Assembly: GCA_028818695.1 (NCBI GenBank)
Contig: JAPPNK010000007.1
Span: 1 to 64,000 of the forward strand
DNA length: 64,000 nucleotides
From: Candidatus Poribacteria bacterium
Lineage (GTDB): Bacteria > Poribacteria > WGA-4E > GCA-2687025
Direction: 5' to 3'
The stretch's first letter is position 1; each line of letters opens with the position of its first letter. The translations under genes and the position numbers were made by a program. Positions 25,377 to 34,006 of the stretch are shown here, piece by piece. Below the pieces are notes generated by a model. That model had not been told where the DNA came from. It ran no database searches and was given only the letters and a program-made list of their open reading frames with translations.

Positions 25377-26378
25377 CTAGATCAGGATGACCTTGACGCC
25401 GTTTTGTTCGGCGTACCCTTCTGCCGCTTCAGAGATTTCATAGCCGGCGGCGACCGCTTCCGCGGCAGCTTGATAGACAACGCTCAGGATCTGAGCCGTT
25501 TCTTTTGCCCTGTCTATGTCGCTGGCGTCGATCGCGTTGGAGGCTTCAATCGCGATCCAAAGATCGTCTGCGGTTTGCGGAATTACGCCCTTCAGGATCA
25601 TGTCGGTATCGAAGACTCTGCCCCGCTGCCGCTCGGTGATGATCTCCTCGTCCAGGGCGTCGTCGATCTCGTCGAAAAAATTGCCGTTGGACGGTCTCGC
25701 TACGCTGCGAATGACTTTAGTTTTGCGAATTTTGAGATGCTGTCGGAGTTTCGGAACCAGGCGAAAATCGAGCCTGACCTCTAGGGACTCGCCTTTCAAC
25801 TGACCTATATCGTCCTGCATCCGCTTTTGCGTCTCTTGCATCTCCGCCTGATTCGCGACCACTGCGTCCAACGTTTTTCTCATGTCCGACTGCTCTGCCG
25901 CGAACCTTCTCTGCTCCTTTTTCACTTCCTTCAGCTCGGCGATGATCATCTGCTGCGTCTTCGTGAGACGATCCACCGCCTCAACCAGCTTTTCCTGCGT
26001 TGCTCGCATTCTCGCTTGCTCGGCGATGATCTCCTCCTGCGTTTTGAGAATCTCTGCCTGCGTTGCGCTCAAACGGTCCTGCGTTTCAAGCATCTCTGCC
26101 TGCGTTTTGAGAATCTCTGCCTGCGTTGCGCTCAAACGGTCCTGCGTTTCAAGCATCTCTGCCTGCGTTTCAGCCAAACCCTTCTGTGTTTCAGCCATGT
26201 TCTCCTGCGTTTGAATGGTCCGTTCAAGCAGACGCTTGATGTCGGCAACCTCTTCGGGAAGGCGCAGCAGCTCCATCGGCAGCAGCGCGCGCAGCAATTT
26301 ATCCCGCGCCGCAGGGTCCGTCCTTACTTCCTCAATAACGCGCTCAAGAAGCGTGTCAAAACTGGTCGAATCGTCCAT
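25377..26378 (-). CDS. Coiled-coil protein with C-terminal DUF3782/PD-(D/E)XK-like domain
   Basis: A 333-residue protein. Residues 1-50 are a small helical head (LLRALLPMELLRLPEEVADIKRLLE). About 50-190 form a long coiled coil built from Thr-Gln heptads (ETQ, ATQ, KTQ every seven residues). The C-terminal domain contains VIRSVARPSNGNFFDEIDDALDEE and VIPQTADDLWIAIEAS, then a helix-rich end. Proteins with a long TQ coil followed by this type of C-terminus are common in cyanobacteria and related genomes and are often annotated DUF3782 or PD-(D/E)XK-like. The E-x-S in WIAIEAS would be a weakened active site. An exact 63-nt tandem duplication lies inside the coil. Function unknown. Confidence 0.65.
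   Translation of the reverse strand: MDDSTSFDTLLERVIEEVRTDPAARDKLLRALLPMELLRLPEEVADIKRLLERTIQTQENMAETQKGLAETQAEMLETQDRLSATQAEILKTQAEMLETQDRLSATQAEILKTQEEIIAEQARMRATQEKLVEAVDRLTKTQQMIIAELKEVKKEQRRFAAEQSDMRKTLDAVVANQAEMQETQKRMQDDIGQLKGESLEVRLDFRLVPKLRQHLKIRKTKVIRSVARPSNGNFFDEIDDALDEEIITERQRGRVFDTDMILKGVIPQTADDLWIAIEASNAIDASDIDRAKETAQILSVVYQAAAEAVAAGYEISEAAEGYAEQNGVKVILI
26036..26161. repeat. 63-nt exact tandem repeat, two copies, in coiled-coil gene
   Basis: Positions 26036-26098 and 26099-26161 are identical 63-nt units, each encoding 21 residues (three heptads). A partial third copy starts at 26162. The unit length keeps both the reading frame and the coiled-coil phase. Confidence 0.9.
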
Positions 26379-26408
26379 CCTGCTCTATCCTATCCTGCGC
26401 CGCAAACG

Positions 26409-26762
26409 CTATCGGCGGAAAATCAGCTGGACGGGCGAGCTGTGATCCTCGCAGCCGCGGTCGGTGGGCGCGTCCGCATCCTCTGCCGAGACCTCCACCA
26501 GCCCCGATTCGATGAGCCACTCTTCCAGCTCCTCGCCGCTGATGTCCGGCAGCGCCTCCCCGTTGATCATCAGGCTCGGCTGGTAAGGCTGACCCGTCAC
26601 GCGCACCATCTCCATGTAGTTGGCGGGGATGTTCACAACGTCTTTGTCTTCGTATTCCAGCTCGTATTTTTTCAGGACAGCGCGCACGCCTTTGCTCCAT
26701 CCGCAGGACGGCTTTAGCCATGCCACAATTTCAGGTCTCCGCGCATCTGCTTTCTTCGCCAT
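26409..26762 (-). CDS. Glutaredoxin-like protein with CxxS active site
   Basis: A 117-residue thioredoxin-fold protein. The active site is KPSCGWSKGVRAVLKKYELEY (about residues 17-37), that is C-G-W-S, a monothiol CxxS type. The cis-proline loop is TGQPYQPSLMINGEAL (about 56-71), where Y-Q-P-S takes the place of the usual T-V-P. Glutaredoxins of this shape reduce glutathione mixed disulfides or handle Fe-S clusters. A bacillithiol- or mycothiol-linked role is equally possible. The C-terminal 25 residues (EDADAPTDRGCEDHSSPVQLIFRR) look like an unrelated extension. It is divergent from the FAD oxidoreductase gene. Confidence 0.72.
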   Translation of the reverse strand: MAKKADARRPEIVAWLKPSCGWSKGVRAVLKKYELEYEDKDVVNIPANYMEMVRVTGQPYQPSLMINGEALPDISGEELEEWLIESGLVEVSAEDADAPTDRGCEDHSSPVQLIFRR

Positions 26763-26847
26763 CGAGACGCCCTTTCTATAAGTTGCGCCGATTCATCCGT
26801 TGATGTATTTATGGCATGAAACGGGTAAAAAAGCAAGGGGAATCGAT

Positions 26848-28488
26848 ATGCGCGGCGACAGCTGGGCGTCTCAAAACGGACATTACGACGCAAAGGCGCG
26901 CGAACGGAGCGCGGACATACTCATCATCGGCGGCGGAACGGGAGGATGCGCAGCCGCCTTAGCCGCAGCCCGCAGCGGCAGAACCGTCCTTTTAACAGAA
27001 GAAACGGACTGGATCGGCGGACAGCTCACCCAGCAAGCTGTGCCGCCCGATGAAAACCCGTGGATCGAACAGTTCGGAGCCTCTCGCTCCTACCGCCGGT
27101 TTCGAGAACAGGTGCGCGGCTACTACCGCCGCAATTATCCGCTCAAAGGCGCCGCCCTCCGCAACGAACGGCTCAACCCTGGAAACGGAAGCGTCTCGCG
27201 CCTCTGTCATGAACCGCGCGCCGCGCTTGCGGCTTTGAACGATGCGGCGGCGCCGCATATCAGCGCGGGAAGGTTGACGATTCTCCTAGAGCGGCGCGCC
27301 GTCAGTGCCTTAACAGACGGCGACCGCGTTCTCGCCGTCCTGACAAAATGCCTGCGCACAGGCGAAGAGACGGTACTGCGCGGCGAATATGTCCTAGACG
27401 CGACCGAAACGGGCGAGCTGCTGCCGATGACGCAGACCGAGTATGTTGTCGGCGCCGAGGCGCAGGCGGAGACGGACGAGCCGCATGCCCCGTCCGAAGC
27501 GCAGCCCGACAACCATCAGGCGTTCACCGTCTGCTTTGCGATGGACTTTCGCCCCGGCGAAAACTGGACGATTGAGAAGCCCGAAGAGTACGACTTCTGG
27601 CGCGCCTATGTTCCTGAGATGCGCCCGCCGTGGCCGGGGCGTCTGCTGTCGCTCGTCGGATCGCACCCTGTCACGTTAGAGCCGCGCCAGTACGAGTTCG
27701 ACCCTGTTAAAGAGACAGGCTTGTGGCGTTACCGGCGCATTTTGGACCGCGCCAACTTTGAAGACGGCGCTTTTTCAAGCGGAATATCGCTTGTCAACTG
27801 GCCGATGAACGATTACTGGCTTGGGAATCTCATTGACGACCCCGACGCCGAAACGCATCTGCGCCGGGCGAAGCGCCTGAGCCTGTCGCTGTTGTACTGG
27901 CTCCAAACGGAAGCGCCGCGCCCGGACGGCGGAGAGGGTTGGCAGGGTCTGCGCCTGCGCGGCGACATCGTCGGGACAAAGGACGGCCTCGCCAAGTATC
28001 CGTACATCCGCGAGTCGCGCCGAATACGCGCCGAATTCACCGTCACAGAGCGGCATGTCGGGCTTGAAGCGCGCATGGCTGAAACAGGCGCCCGCCGAGA
28101 AGAGGCTGAAGCGGCTCCGTTCCATGACTCGGTCGGCGTCGGGAGCTACCGCATCGACCTGCATCCGAGCAGCGGCGGCAACAACTACATCGACATCAGC
28201 AGCCTGCCGTTTCAGATACCGCTTGGATCGCTGCTGCCGATTCGTATGGAGAATCTGTTGCCGGCATGCAAAAACATCGGCTCAACGCACATATCGAACG
28301 GCTGTTATCGGCTTCATCCAGTGGAGTGGGGCATTGGCGAAGCGGCGGGTCTGCTGGCGTCGCATTGCGTTGGGCTAAAGGAGACGCCGCGCGCCGTCCG
28401 CAACAACGCGGCGCGCCTGAGCGACTTTCAGCGCCTTCTGGATTCTTATGGGGTGGAGAGGAGCTGGCCGCGCGTGTCGGCGAGGTAG
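26848..28488 (+). CDS. FAD-dependent oxidoreductase (FAD_oxidored family)
   Basis: A 546-residue flavoprotein. The dinucleotide-binding motif DILIIGGGTGGCAAALAAARSGRTVLLTEE is near residue 23, followed by TDWIGGQLTQQAVPPDE, characteristic of the PF12831-type FAD-dependent oxidoreductases. Such proteins are widespread in planctomycetes and other polysaccharide degraders. VLDATETGELLPM (about 182-194) and NLLPACKNIGSTHISNGCYRLHPVEWGIGEAAGLLA (about 470-505) are also typical of the family. ATG 26848 has AAGGGGA upstream; an in-frame ATG at 26800 lacks a ribosome site. The substrate is unknown, and no partner gene is close enough to suggest one. Confidence 0.82.
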   Translation: MRGDSWASQNGHYDAKARERSADILIIGGGTGGCAAALAAARSGRTVLLTEETDWIGGQLTQQAVPPDENPWIEQFGASRSYRRFREQVRGYYRRNYPLKGAALRNERLNPGNGSVSRLCHEPRAALAALNDAAAPHISAGRLTILLERRAVSALTDGDRVLAVLTKCLRTGEETVLRGEYVLDATETGELLPMTQTEYVVGAEAQAETDEPHAPSEAQPDNHQAFTVCFAMDFRPGENWTIEKPEEYDFWRAYVPEMRPPWPGRLLSLVGSHPVTLEPRQYEFDPVKETGLWRYRRILDRANFEDGAFSSGISLVNWPMNDYWLGNLIDDPDAETHLRRAKRLSLSLLYWLQTEAPRPDGGEGWQGLRLRGDIVGTKDGLAKYPYIRESRRIRAEFTVTERHVGLEARMAETGARREEAEAAPFHDSVGVGSYRIDLHPSSGGNNYIDISSLPFQIPLGSLLPIRMENLLPACKNIGSTHISNGCYRLHPVEWGIGEAAGLLASHCVGLKETPRAVRNNAARLSDFQRLLDSYGVERSWPRVSAR

Positions 28489-28582
28489 GCTCGCTGGGGA
28501 GCCGATGTACCATATGGTACGAACGCTCAACCAAAACGTACGTTTTCGTCAACTGCTCCGGCGTTGCTCCGCGGCAAGGCGC

Positions 28583-29436
28583 TTATGAGCCGCTTTTCAG
28601 GTTCGCCCATGTTTCTGCCAGCTTCCCTTTGGGCTGAACCGACAGCAGCTTTCGAATGTCGCCCTGGTAGACCGCCATTGCCTCCTCCTCGGTGAGGCCT
28701 CGGTTGAAGACGATCACATCATCCAGTGCGCCGACATAACCGTTCCCTATCAAGACATGCGTCAGGTCAACGTTCGTAAAAACTGGATCTGTACGCCCAA
28801 GCCCCCGCGGAATCCTCCGTTGGTCCCGGCAGCGCATTTCAATGCTAAGTTGGGAGCGATCCATACATTTTGATCAGGTCCATAGCCGGTCGTGATGAGA
28901 TGAACCCAACTGCCTACTTCCGCATTCATATTGTGCGCGCCGCAGCCGATGCCGCCTACCATCCCTGATCGAAGGAGAACCCACGAGCTGACGCCGTGTT
29001 GCGACCCGGCAACAAAATCCACCAAATCGCCGTTTTTGTTATGTATGCGAAAGATGACCGCATCTCGTTCGCCCGGCTTCGGCATCTCCTTGATCTTGAC
29101 GAAGAGGGAAAGGGTGACGCCTCCCTGCGCGTTCATCGGCTTTGGAAGCTTTGCCGCGGCGCCTTTTCCGCCTTGAAACGAGACAGCCCTTCCATAAGGG
29201 GGTTGTCTAAATATCCGCCGCGCGCTCATGGGCATCTCCATGCTGTGTCCGCCCGGCAGCGCATAGATTTTGATGGGAGGTTCCGTTCCGCCGCTGTCCA
29301 TGCTCCACCACGCAAAGATGTCCTCCTCCACAATCTCCGCATGCGCAGAAAGCGCGGAGAAGAACAAGACGGCGAACAAAGCGGCGCATTTCGCCCCCGT
29401 TTTTTTGGCTGAAGGCTTGCTAGACGTTCGTTTCAT
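28583..29436 (-). pseudogene. LamG-domain secreted protein, frameshifted
   Basis: The gene starts at ATG 29436 (AAGGAGA 6 nt upstream) with signal peptide-like residues ending ALSAHAEIVEEDIFAWWSMDSGG. It then reads as a concanavalin-type LamG fold (AVSFQGGKGAAAKLPKPMNAQGGVTLSLFVKI, WVHLITTGYG). The frame runs into a stop at 28762. A second frame covering 28583-28864 carries the missing end of the domain (YVGALDDVIVFNRGLTEEEAMAVYQGD). The switch falls around 28790-28810, near a run of five G residues, so a one-base indel in the genome or the assembly explains it. LamG proteins bind glycans or matrix. The 94 nt between this and the FAD gene hold nothing obvious. Confidence 0.7.
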
Positions 29437-29585
29437 GCGGGTCTCCTTTGTCGTATGTTGCTCGAAATGAAGCAAAAAGAGCGCCAACAATTGCGCCGCC
29501 GCGCGCCTGTCCGGCATATTCGCACATCTTGGTTAAAATGGACAGTATGAGAGCTCTAAGGCGACCAAAGAATACAGGTCAATAG

Positions 29586-29733
29586 GCAGTCTCTATAGGC
29601 GATGATTTTGATTTTAAAGAGCCGTTTTAAAATGCGAAGCTGTCTGGAAGAACTCTGGATTCCCGCTTTCGCGGGAATGACGATCTGCCCGATTTGAACA
29701 GGATTTTTGTATATCATCGCCTGTAGAGGCTAC
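29586..29733. mobile_element. MITE-like element, complete copy
   Basis: About 148 bp with terminal inverted repeats: CTCTATAGGCGATGAT at 29591-29606 and its near-perfect complement ATCATCGCCTGTAGAG at 29713-29728. The central palindrome ATTCCCGCTTTCGCGGGAAT is at 29659-29678. The same layout occurs at 49882 and, in the opposite orientation, at 54735. No coding capacity is present, so any movement would need a transposase encoded elsewhere. Confidence 0.75.
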
Positions 29734-29736
29734 CGG

Positions 29737-30420
29737 TCAATAAAGCGTCTTGACGCCGCCCCATGTCGTCGAAAGCGTGTTGGCGGAGATGGGACCGCGC
29801 TGAAAATGAATCGTTCCAAACTGCGGATCCCCTGAGTTCAACCGATTCGCCCACCCGATCGTCCGGTCAGACTCGCCTGCGTCCACATCGATATAATACA
29901 TATTCAGGCGCAGCTGCGCGTCCGCGCTGAACATCGCGTTCGTTTCAAGGCTAAACTCCAGCACGCTCCCGTCAGAGCTCCACTCGCCGAAAAAGGTTGT
30001 CGGATTGTCGACCGCCTGTATCTGAAAAAGCGGCGCCCTGAATCGCTTCGTCTGCCCGTCGCTCTGCGGCATCTCCACGACGAAGCGGTCCGACAGCATC
30101 GGTTCGCTTTGATTCGAAATGCGCTGATCGTCCCGTATTTTGACGGCGACATACAGGCTTCCGTCGCGCCATACCGCTTTGAACTCCGCCTCAAAGTCGG
30201 CGTCGCCTTCCCGCAGAGCGCCGCTCTCAAGATCGCGCAGAAGCGGCTCGGTCTCAATCTCTTCCCAAGACGGATCGTCCAGCGACCCGTCCACGATGGG
30301 CGCCGACTTGCCCTTGAAAGCGGCGTATGTCCATTCCGTTTCAGACGCCGCGGCCGTCCACCCAAAGGCGAGAGCCAGCAGAATGCAGATGCGCTGTAGG
30401 AGCGGTCTGCCTAGAAGCAT
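29737..30420 (-). CDS. Secreted CBM9-like/DOMON-type domain protein
   Basis: A 227-residue protein with signal peptide MLLGRPLLQRICILLALAFGWTAAASE. A single family 9 carbohydrate-binding-like domain follows. Its hallmark start is KSAPIVDGSLDDPSWEEIETEPLL (about residues 37-60), then VWRDGSLYVAVKIRDD (about 86-101), WSSDGSVLEFSLET and GWANRLNSGDPQFGTIHFQ at the end. Such modules bind sugars or heme in secreted proteins. No catalytic domain is attached. A complete MITE-like element lies immediately after the stop codon. Confidence 0.8.
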   Translation of the reverse strand: MLLGRPLLQRICILLALAFGWTAAASETEWTYAAFKGKSAPIVDGSLDDPSWEEIETEPLLRDLESGALREGDADFEAEFKAVWRDGSLYVAVKIRDDQRISNQSEPMLSDRFVVEMPQSDGQTKRFRAPLFQIQAVDNPTTFFGEWSSDGSVLEFSLETNAMFSADAQLRLNMYYIDVDAGESDRTIGWANRLNSGDPQFGTIHFQRGPISANTLSTTWGGVKTLY

Positions 30421-30659
30421 CGATAGAATCCTCTTTTGAAAATGCGCCTGCCTGACCTACCCTCAAGCGTCAACGCCCGACCTACTACATCATGCGCTGC
30501 AAGGAGGGGATATGTCAACGTTTACAAGGCTTTTTTTGTTTACATGCGTTTAACCCAATCCTGTCCTTGGCAATCCCATTGCTTTCAGACGCTGCAGGGG
30601 AAGGGTTGCGCCAAAACCCGCAGCCGTCCATAATGCCCATCGACAAGAAGGGAGCGTGT

Positions 30660-31445
30660 GTGGCTGTACATAAAGACCAGGCTGTCGTCGTACGCACTTA
30701 CGATCTCGGCGAAGCGGATCGGATCGTCACATTCTGCGCGGCGCAGAATGGGCGGCTCAGCGTCGTCGCCCGAGGCGCGCGCAAACCGAGAAGCCGACTC
30801 GCCGCCTCGCTCCAGCTGTTCAATGTCGGCGAGCTGGTTTTTTTTAAAAAGGCGAACCGCGATCTCCATTACATCAACACGTTCGATGTGTCCCATCCCT
30901 TCGGCGTCCGCATGCGCGACCCGCTCCATATCGCCTACGCCTCCCATCTAGCGCAGACCGCAGACGCCGCCGGCTTAGAAAACAACCCGAACCCCGACCT
31001 GTTCAACCTGCTTCGATCCGCTTTGTCCGCGGCGTCCAACGCCGCCTCGGTGGGACGGGCGCGGCGCATCGCCCGCAGTTTTGAGGCGAAGCTGCTGAAC
31101 CTGCTTGGGTACCGGCCGAGGCTGGGAGGGTGCGTCGTGTGCCGCCGTCCGCTTGAACGGGGGGATGTCTCCATCGGCTTGCGCTTAGGCGGCGCCTTAT
31201 GCAAGCGGCATGAGCGGAACGACCAGACCGTTGTTGTCGGGGAGAAGGCGCTGAACGCGGCGCGCCGCCTCTCAGAAACGCCCTTCGCCGAGGCGGCCGC
31301 CGCCCCCCTCGGACGGCGCGAACAGCTGGAGCTGAAACGGCTCTATCTGCTGCTCCTGTCGGAACGGCTTGAGCGCAAATGGACCGCTTCCGAGTATATC
31401 GACGCGCTAGAAAGCGGCATGAACGAAAATACGCCGCTGTGTTGA
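30660..31445 (+). CDS. recO: DNA repair protein RecO
   Basis: A 261-residue RecO, which loads RecA onto SSB-coated DNA together with RecR. The N-terminal OB domain reads AVVVRTYDLGEADRIVTFCAAQNGRLSVVARGARKPRSR, the family signature. A C-terminal helical domain includes FEAKLLNLLGYRPRLGGCVVCRRPL with a probable zinc site (CVVC with later Cys and His in LCKRHE). GTG 30660 is chosen because AAGGGAG ends 5 nt before it and the protein then starts as RecO normally does. Longer in-frame starts at 30633 or 30492 lack that support. It is followed within 80 nt by a secreted hydrolase gene. Confidence 0.88.
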   Translation: MAVHKDQAVVVRTYDLGEADRIVTFCAAQNGRLSVVARGARKPRSRLAASLQLFNVGELVFFKKANRDLHYINTFDVSHPFGVRMRDPLHIAYASHLAQTADAAGLENNPNPDLFNLLRSALSAASNAASVGRARRIARSFEAKLLNLLGYRPRLGGCVVCRRPLERGDVSIGLRLGGALCKRHERNDQTVVVGEKALNAARRLSETPFAEAAAAPLGRREQLELKRLYLLLLSERLERKWTASEYIDALESGMNENTPLC

Positions 31446-31522
31446 AGCGGACGATCCAGATGACGAAAGAAAAAGCGCGGAAAGAACGAATACAGACAAT
31501 GAAAGAAGAGAAGGGAAACGAG

Positions 31523-34006
31523 ATGAGAGTGGGCGATCCGATCCTGTTTGCGGCGATTGGGTTCATGTTAATGCTGCTGCCGTTCGCTTCGGCGCAGCAG
31601 GAGGCGGGTTGGTTCTCCGAAGCGCTGACGCTGCCGTCCGTTTCGAGAGGCGGGCGGTCTCCGATACGCACCGATCCGATTGAGATGCGCATCGTAAAGG
31701 GCAAATGGACGGAGCCGGCAGAGGGAGACGCTCTTCTGCGTCCCAGCGGCGAGCCGTACCAGCGCTCCGACGGCGAGCCGGTGCAGTGGACGCGCGCCGA
31801 AGCGAATGAAGAGGGCTGGATCAACGCAGGCTACGCGCTCATCGTCCTAGAAGAAGAGAGCGAGCGGACGGCGCTGCTGGAAGCCCACGGCCATGGCGGC
31901 GTCTATGTGAACGGGCGGTTTCGACCTGGGAACGGGTATCGATACGGCTACTTCCGCCTGCCTGTCCGCCTCAAAAAAGGGAGCAACGAGCTGCTTTTCA
32001 TCGGCGGAGGAAGGCGCCGCGGAATCCGAGCGCGTTTGCGTCCGATGGACACGCCGGCGATGTTGAACAAAGGCGACATGACGCTGCCCGACTTCGTCGC
32101 AGGCGAGCGGCATGAGACTCTCGGCGGGGTCATCGTCATGAACGGCGGAGAAAAAACGCTGCGCGGAGCCGTCCTTTCGGCGTCCGTCGAAGGCGGGGAG
32201 GCGGCGGAGATGCCTATTCCGTCTGTTCCCGCGGTCAGCATCCGCAAAGTCCCATTTATCATGCGGTCCGAGTCGTTCCCTGACGACGCAACCGAAGCGG
32301 CCGTTCAGCTCACCCTGCGCGTCGGCGGCGCGGAGGTCGACTCGATCGAGTTCAAGATGCGCATACGCAAGCCGAACGAGAGCCGCAAACGCGCCTTTAT
32401 CAGCAACATTGACGGCAGCGTTCAGTATTACGCCGTTCAGCCGGCGAGTCCAGCGTCGGGAAAGGCGGACGCGCTGTTCTTGTCGCTGCATGGCGCAGCG
32501 GTTGAAGCGATTGGGCAGGCGAACGCTTATTCGGGCAAAACATGGGGGCATCTGGTCGCCCCGACGAACCGCCGCCCCTACGGCTTCGACTGGGAGGACT
32601 GGGGGCGCATGGACGCGATGGAGGTTCTTGAAACGGCGCGGCAAAGGCTCAACACAGACCCCGCCAAAACCTATCTGACAGGACATTCGATGGGCGGGCA
32701 TGGCGCATGGCATCTCGCCGTTACGTACCCTGACGCTTTCGCCGCCGTCGGTCCGAGCGCGGGCTGGATCAGCTTCCGCTCCTACACGCGCGCCCCGCAG
32801 CTGGACGAAGAGGACGCGGTCATAAACATCATGCGCAGGGCGGCGAACGGAAGCGACACCATCGCTCTAGCGAAAAATCTGACCGACATGGGAGTCTATG
32901 CGCTGCATGGCGCGAAAGACGAAAGTGTCCCCGCGCGGGAGGCGCAGCGAATGGCGGAGGTTCTAAAGGAATTTCACAACAACTGGATCTACCATGAGGA
33001 GCCGGAAGCCGGGCATTGGTGGAACCGCGACAACGAGCCGGGAGCCGACTGCGTCGACTGGGCGCCGATGTTCGATATGTTCGCCCGGCATGTACGCCCT
33101 GAAAATGCGGCGACGCGCGACCTGCAGTTCATCACCGCGAACCCGTCCGTCTCCTCGCAGTATCGATGGGCGGCAATTGAGGCGCAGGAGACGCCCATGG
33201 CGTTCAGCAAAATCAACCTGCGCCATGACCCGCACCGCCGGCGGTTCAAAGGGACGACCGAAAACGCCGCCCGCATCCGCCTAGACCTGCGCCATCTCAT
33301 GCCGTCCGAGACGGTACTCATCGAGATCGACGGACAGGAAATAGAAGCGGAACGGAACGAGGCGGATCATCTCTGGCTCATGAAAGAAAACGAGATGTGG
33401 ACGGCAACGACCTACCCGCCTTCAGACCAGCTCAAGGGACCGAAGCGTTACGGACCGTTCAAAAATGCGTTTCAGCGGCAGATGATCTTCGTGTACGGCT
33501 CATCCGGAACGGACGCCGAAAACGAGTGGGCGTATGCAAAGGCGCGGCTGGACGCGGAGCATTTCTGGTACCGCGGCAACGGCTCCGTCGAGATCATGTC
33601 GGACGCAGTATACGCCGCCCTGGCGCCGACAGGGCGCAACGTCATCCTCTACGGAAACGCGGACAGCAACGCCGCCTGGGACGCGCTCTTAGGCGGCAGC
33701 CCCGTCCAAGCGCGGAGAGGCGGCGTCTCCATCGGAGAGCGCGTCTATGAAGGAGAAGAAACGGCTGTTCTGCTCGTTCGTCCGATAGAGAACGACCCTG
33801 AAGGGCTTGTCGCGGCCGTTTCAGGAACGGGCTTGACCGGCATGCGCCTCACAAACCGCCTGCCGTATTTCGTGTCCGGCGTCGCCTATCCGGATGTGTT
33901 TATCGCGGATGTGAAGACGCTTGAGAGCGGCTTGGAGGGTGTCAAGGCGGTCGGCTTCTTTGGCATGGACTGGTCGGTCGAGTCGGGCGATTTCGCCTAC
34001 CGCTAA
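31523..34006 (+). CDS. Secreted alpha/beta hydrolase (prolyl-oligopeptidase/esterase-like)
   Basis: An 827-residue protein with signal peptide MRVGDPILFAAIGFMLMLLPFASAQ. The N-terminal 300 residues form beta-rich domains. The alpha/beta hydrolase core then has the nucleophile elbow TGHSMGGHGAWHLA (about residue 390), the acid in LHGAKDESVPAREAQRM (about 459) and the His in EPEAGHWWNRD (about 495). The last 300 residues are again beta-rich. This layout fits large S9-like peptidases or feruloyl-esterase-type enzymes used to break down polymers outside the cell. ATG 31523 is preferred because AAGGGAAA precedes it and it starts the signal peptide. The end overlaps the convergent GH36-like gene by 4 nt. 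Confidence 0.8.
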   Translation: MRVGDPILFAAIGFMLMLLPFASAQQEAGWFSEALTLPSVSRGGRSPIRTDPIEMRIVKGKWTEPAEGDALLRPSGEPYQRSDGEPVQWTRAEANEEGWINAGYALIVLEEESERTALLEAHGHGGVYVNGRFRPGNGYRYGYFRLPVRLKKGSNELLFIGGGRRRGIRARLRPMDTPAMLNKGDMTLPDFVAGERHETLGGVIVMNGGEKTLRGAVLSASVEGGEAAEMPIPSVPAVSIRKVPFIMRSESFPDDATEAAVQLTLRVGGAEVDSIEFKMRIRKPNESRKRAFISNIDGSVQYYAVQPASPASGKADALFLSLHGAAVEAIGQANAYSGKTWGHLVAPTNRRPYGFDWEDWGRMDAMEVLETARQRLNTDPAKTYLTGHSMGGHGAWHLAVTYPDAFAAVGPSAGWISFRSYTRAPQLDEEDAVINIMRRAANGSDTIALAKNLTDMGVYALHGAKDESVPAREAQRMAEVLKEFHNNWIYHEEPEAGHWWNRDNEPGADCVDWAPMFDMFARHVRPENAATRDLQFITANPSVSSQYRWAAIEAQETPMAFSKINLRHDPHRRRFKGTTENAARIRLDLRHLMPSETVLIEIDGQEIEAERNEADHLWLMKENEMWTATTYPPSDQLKGPKRYGPFKNAFQRQMIFVYGSSGTDAENEWAYAKARLDAEHFWYRGNGSVEIMSDAVYAALAPTGRNVILYGNADSNAAWDALLGGSPVQARRGGVSIGERVYEGEETAVLLVRPIENDPEGLVAAVSGTGLTGMRLTNRLPYFVSGVAYPDVFIADVKTLESGLEGVKAVGFFGMDWSVESGDFAYR

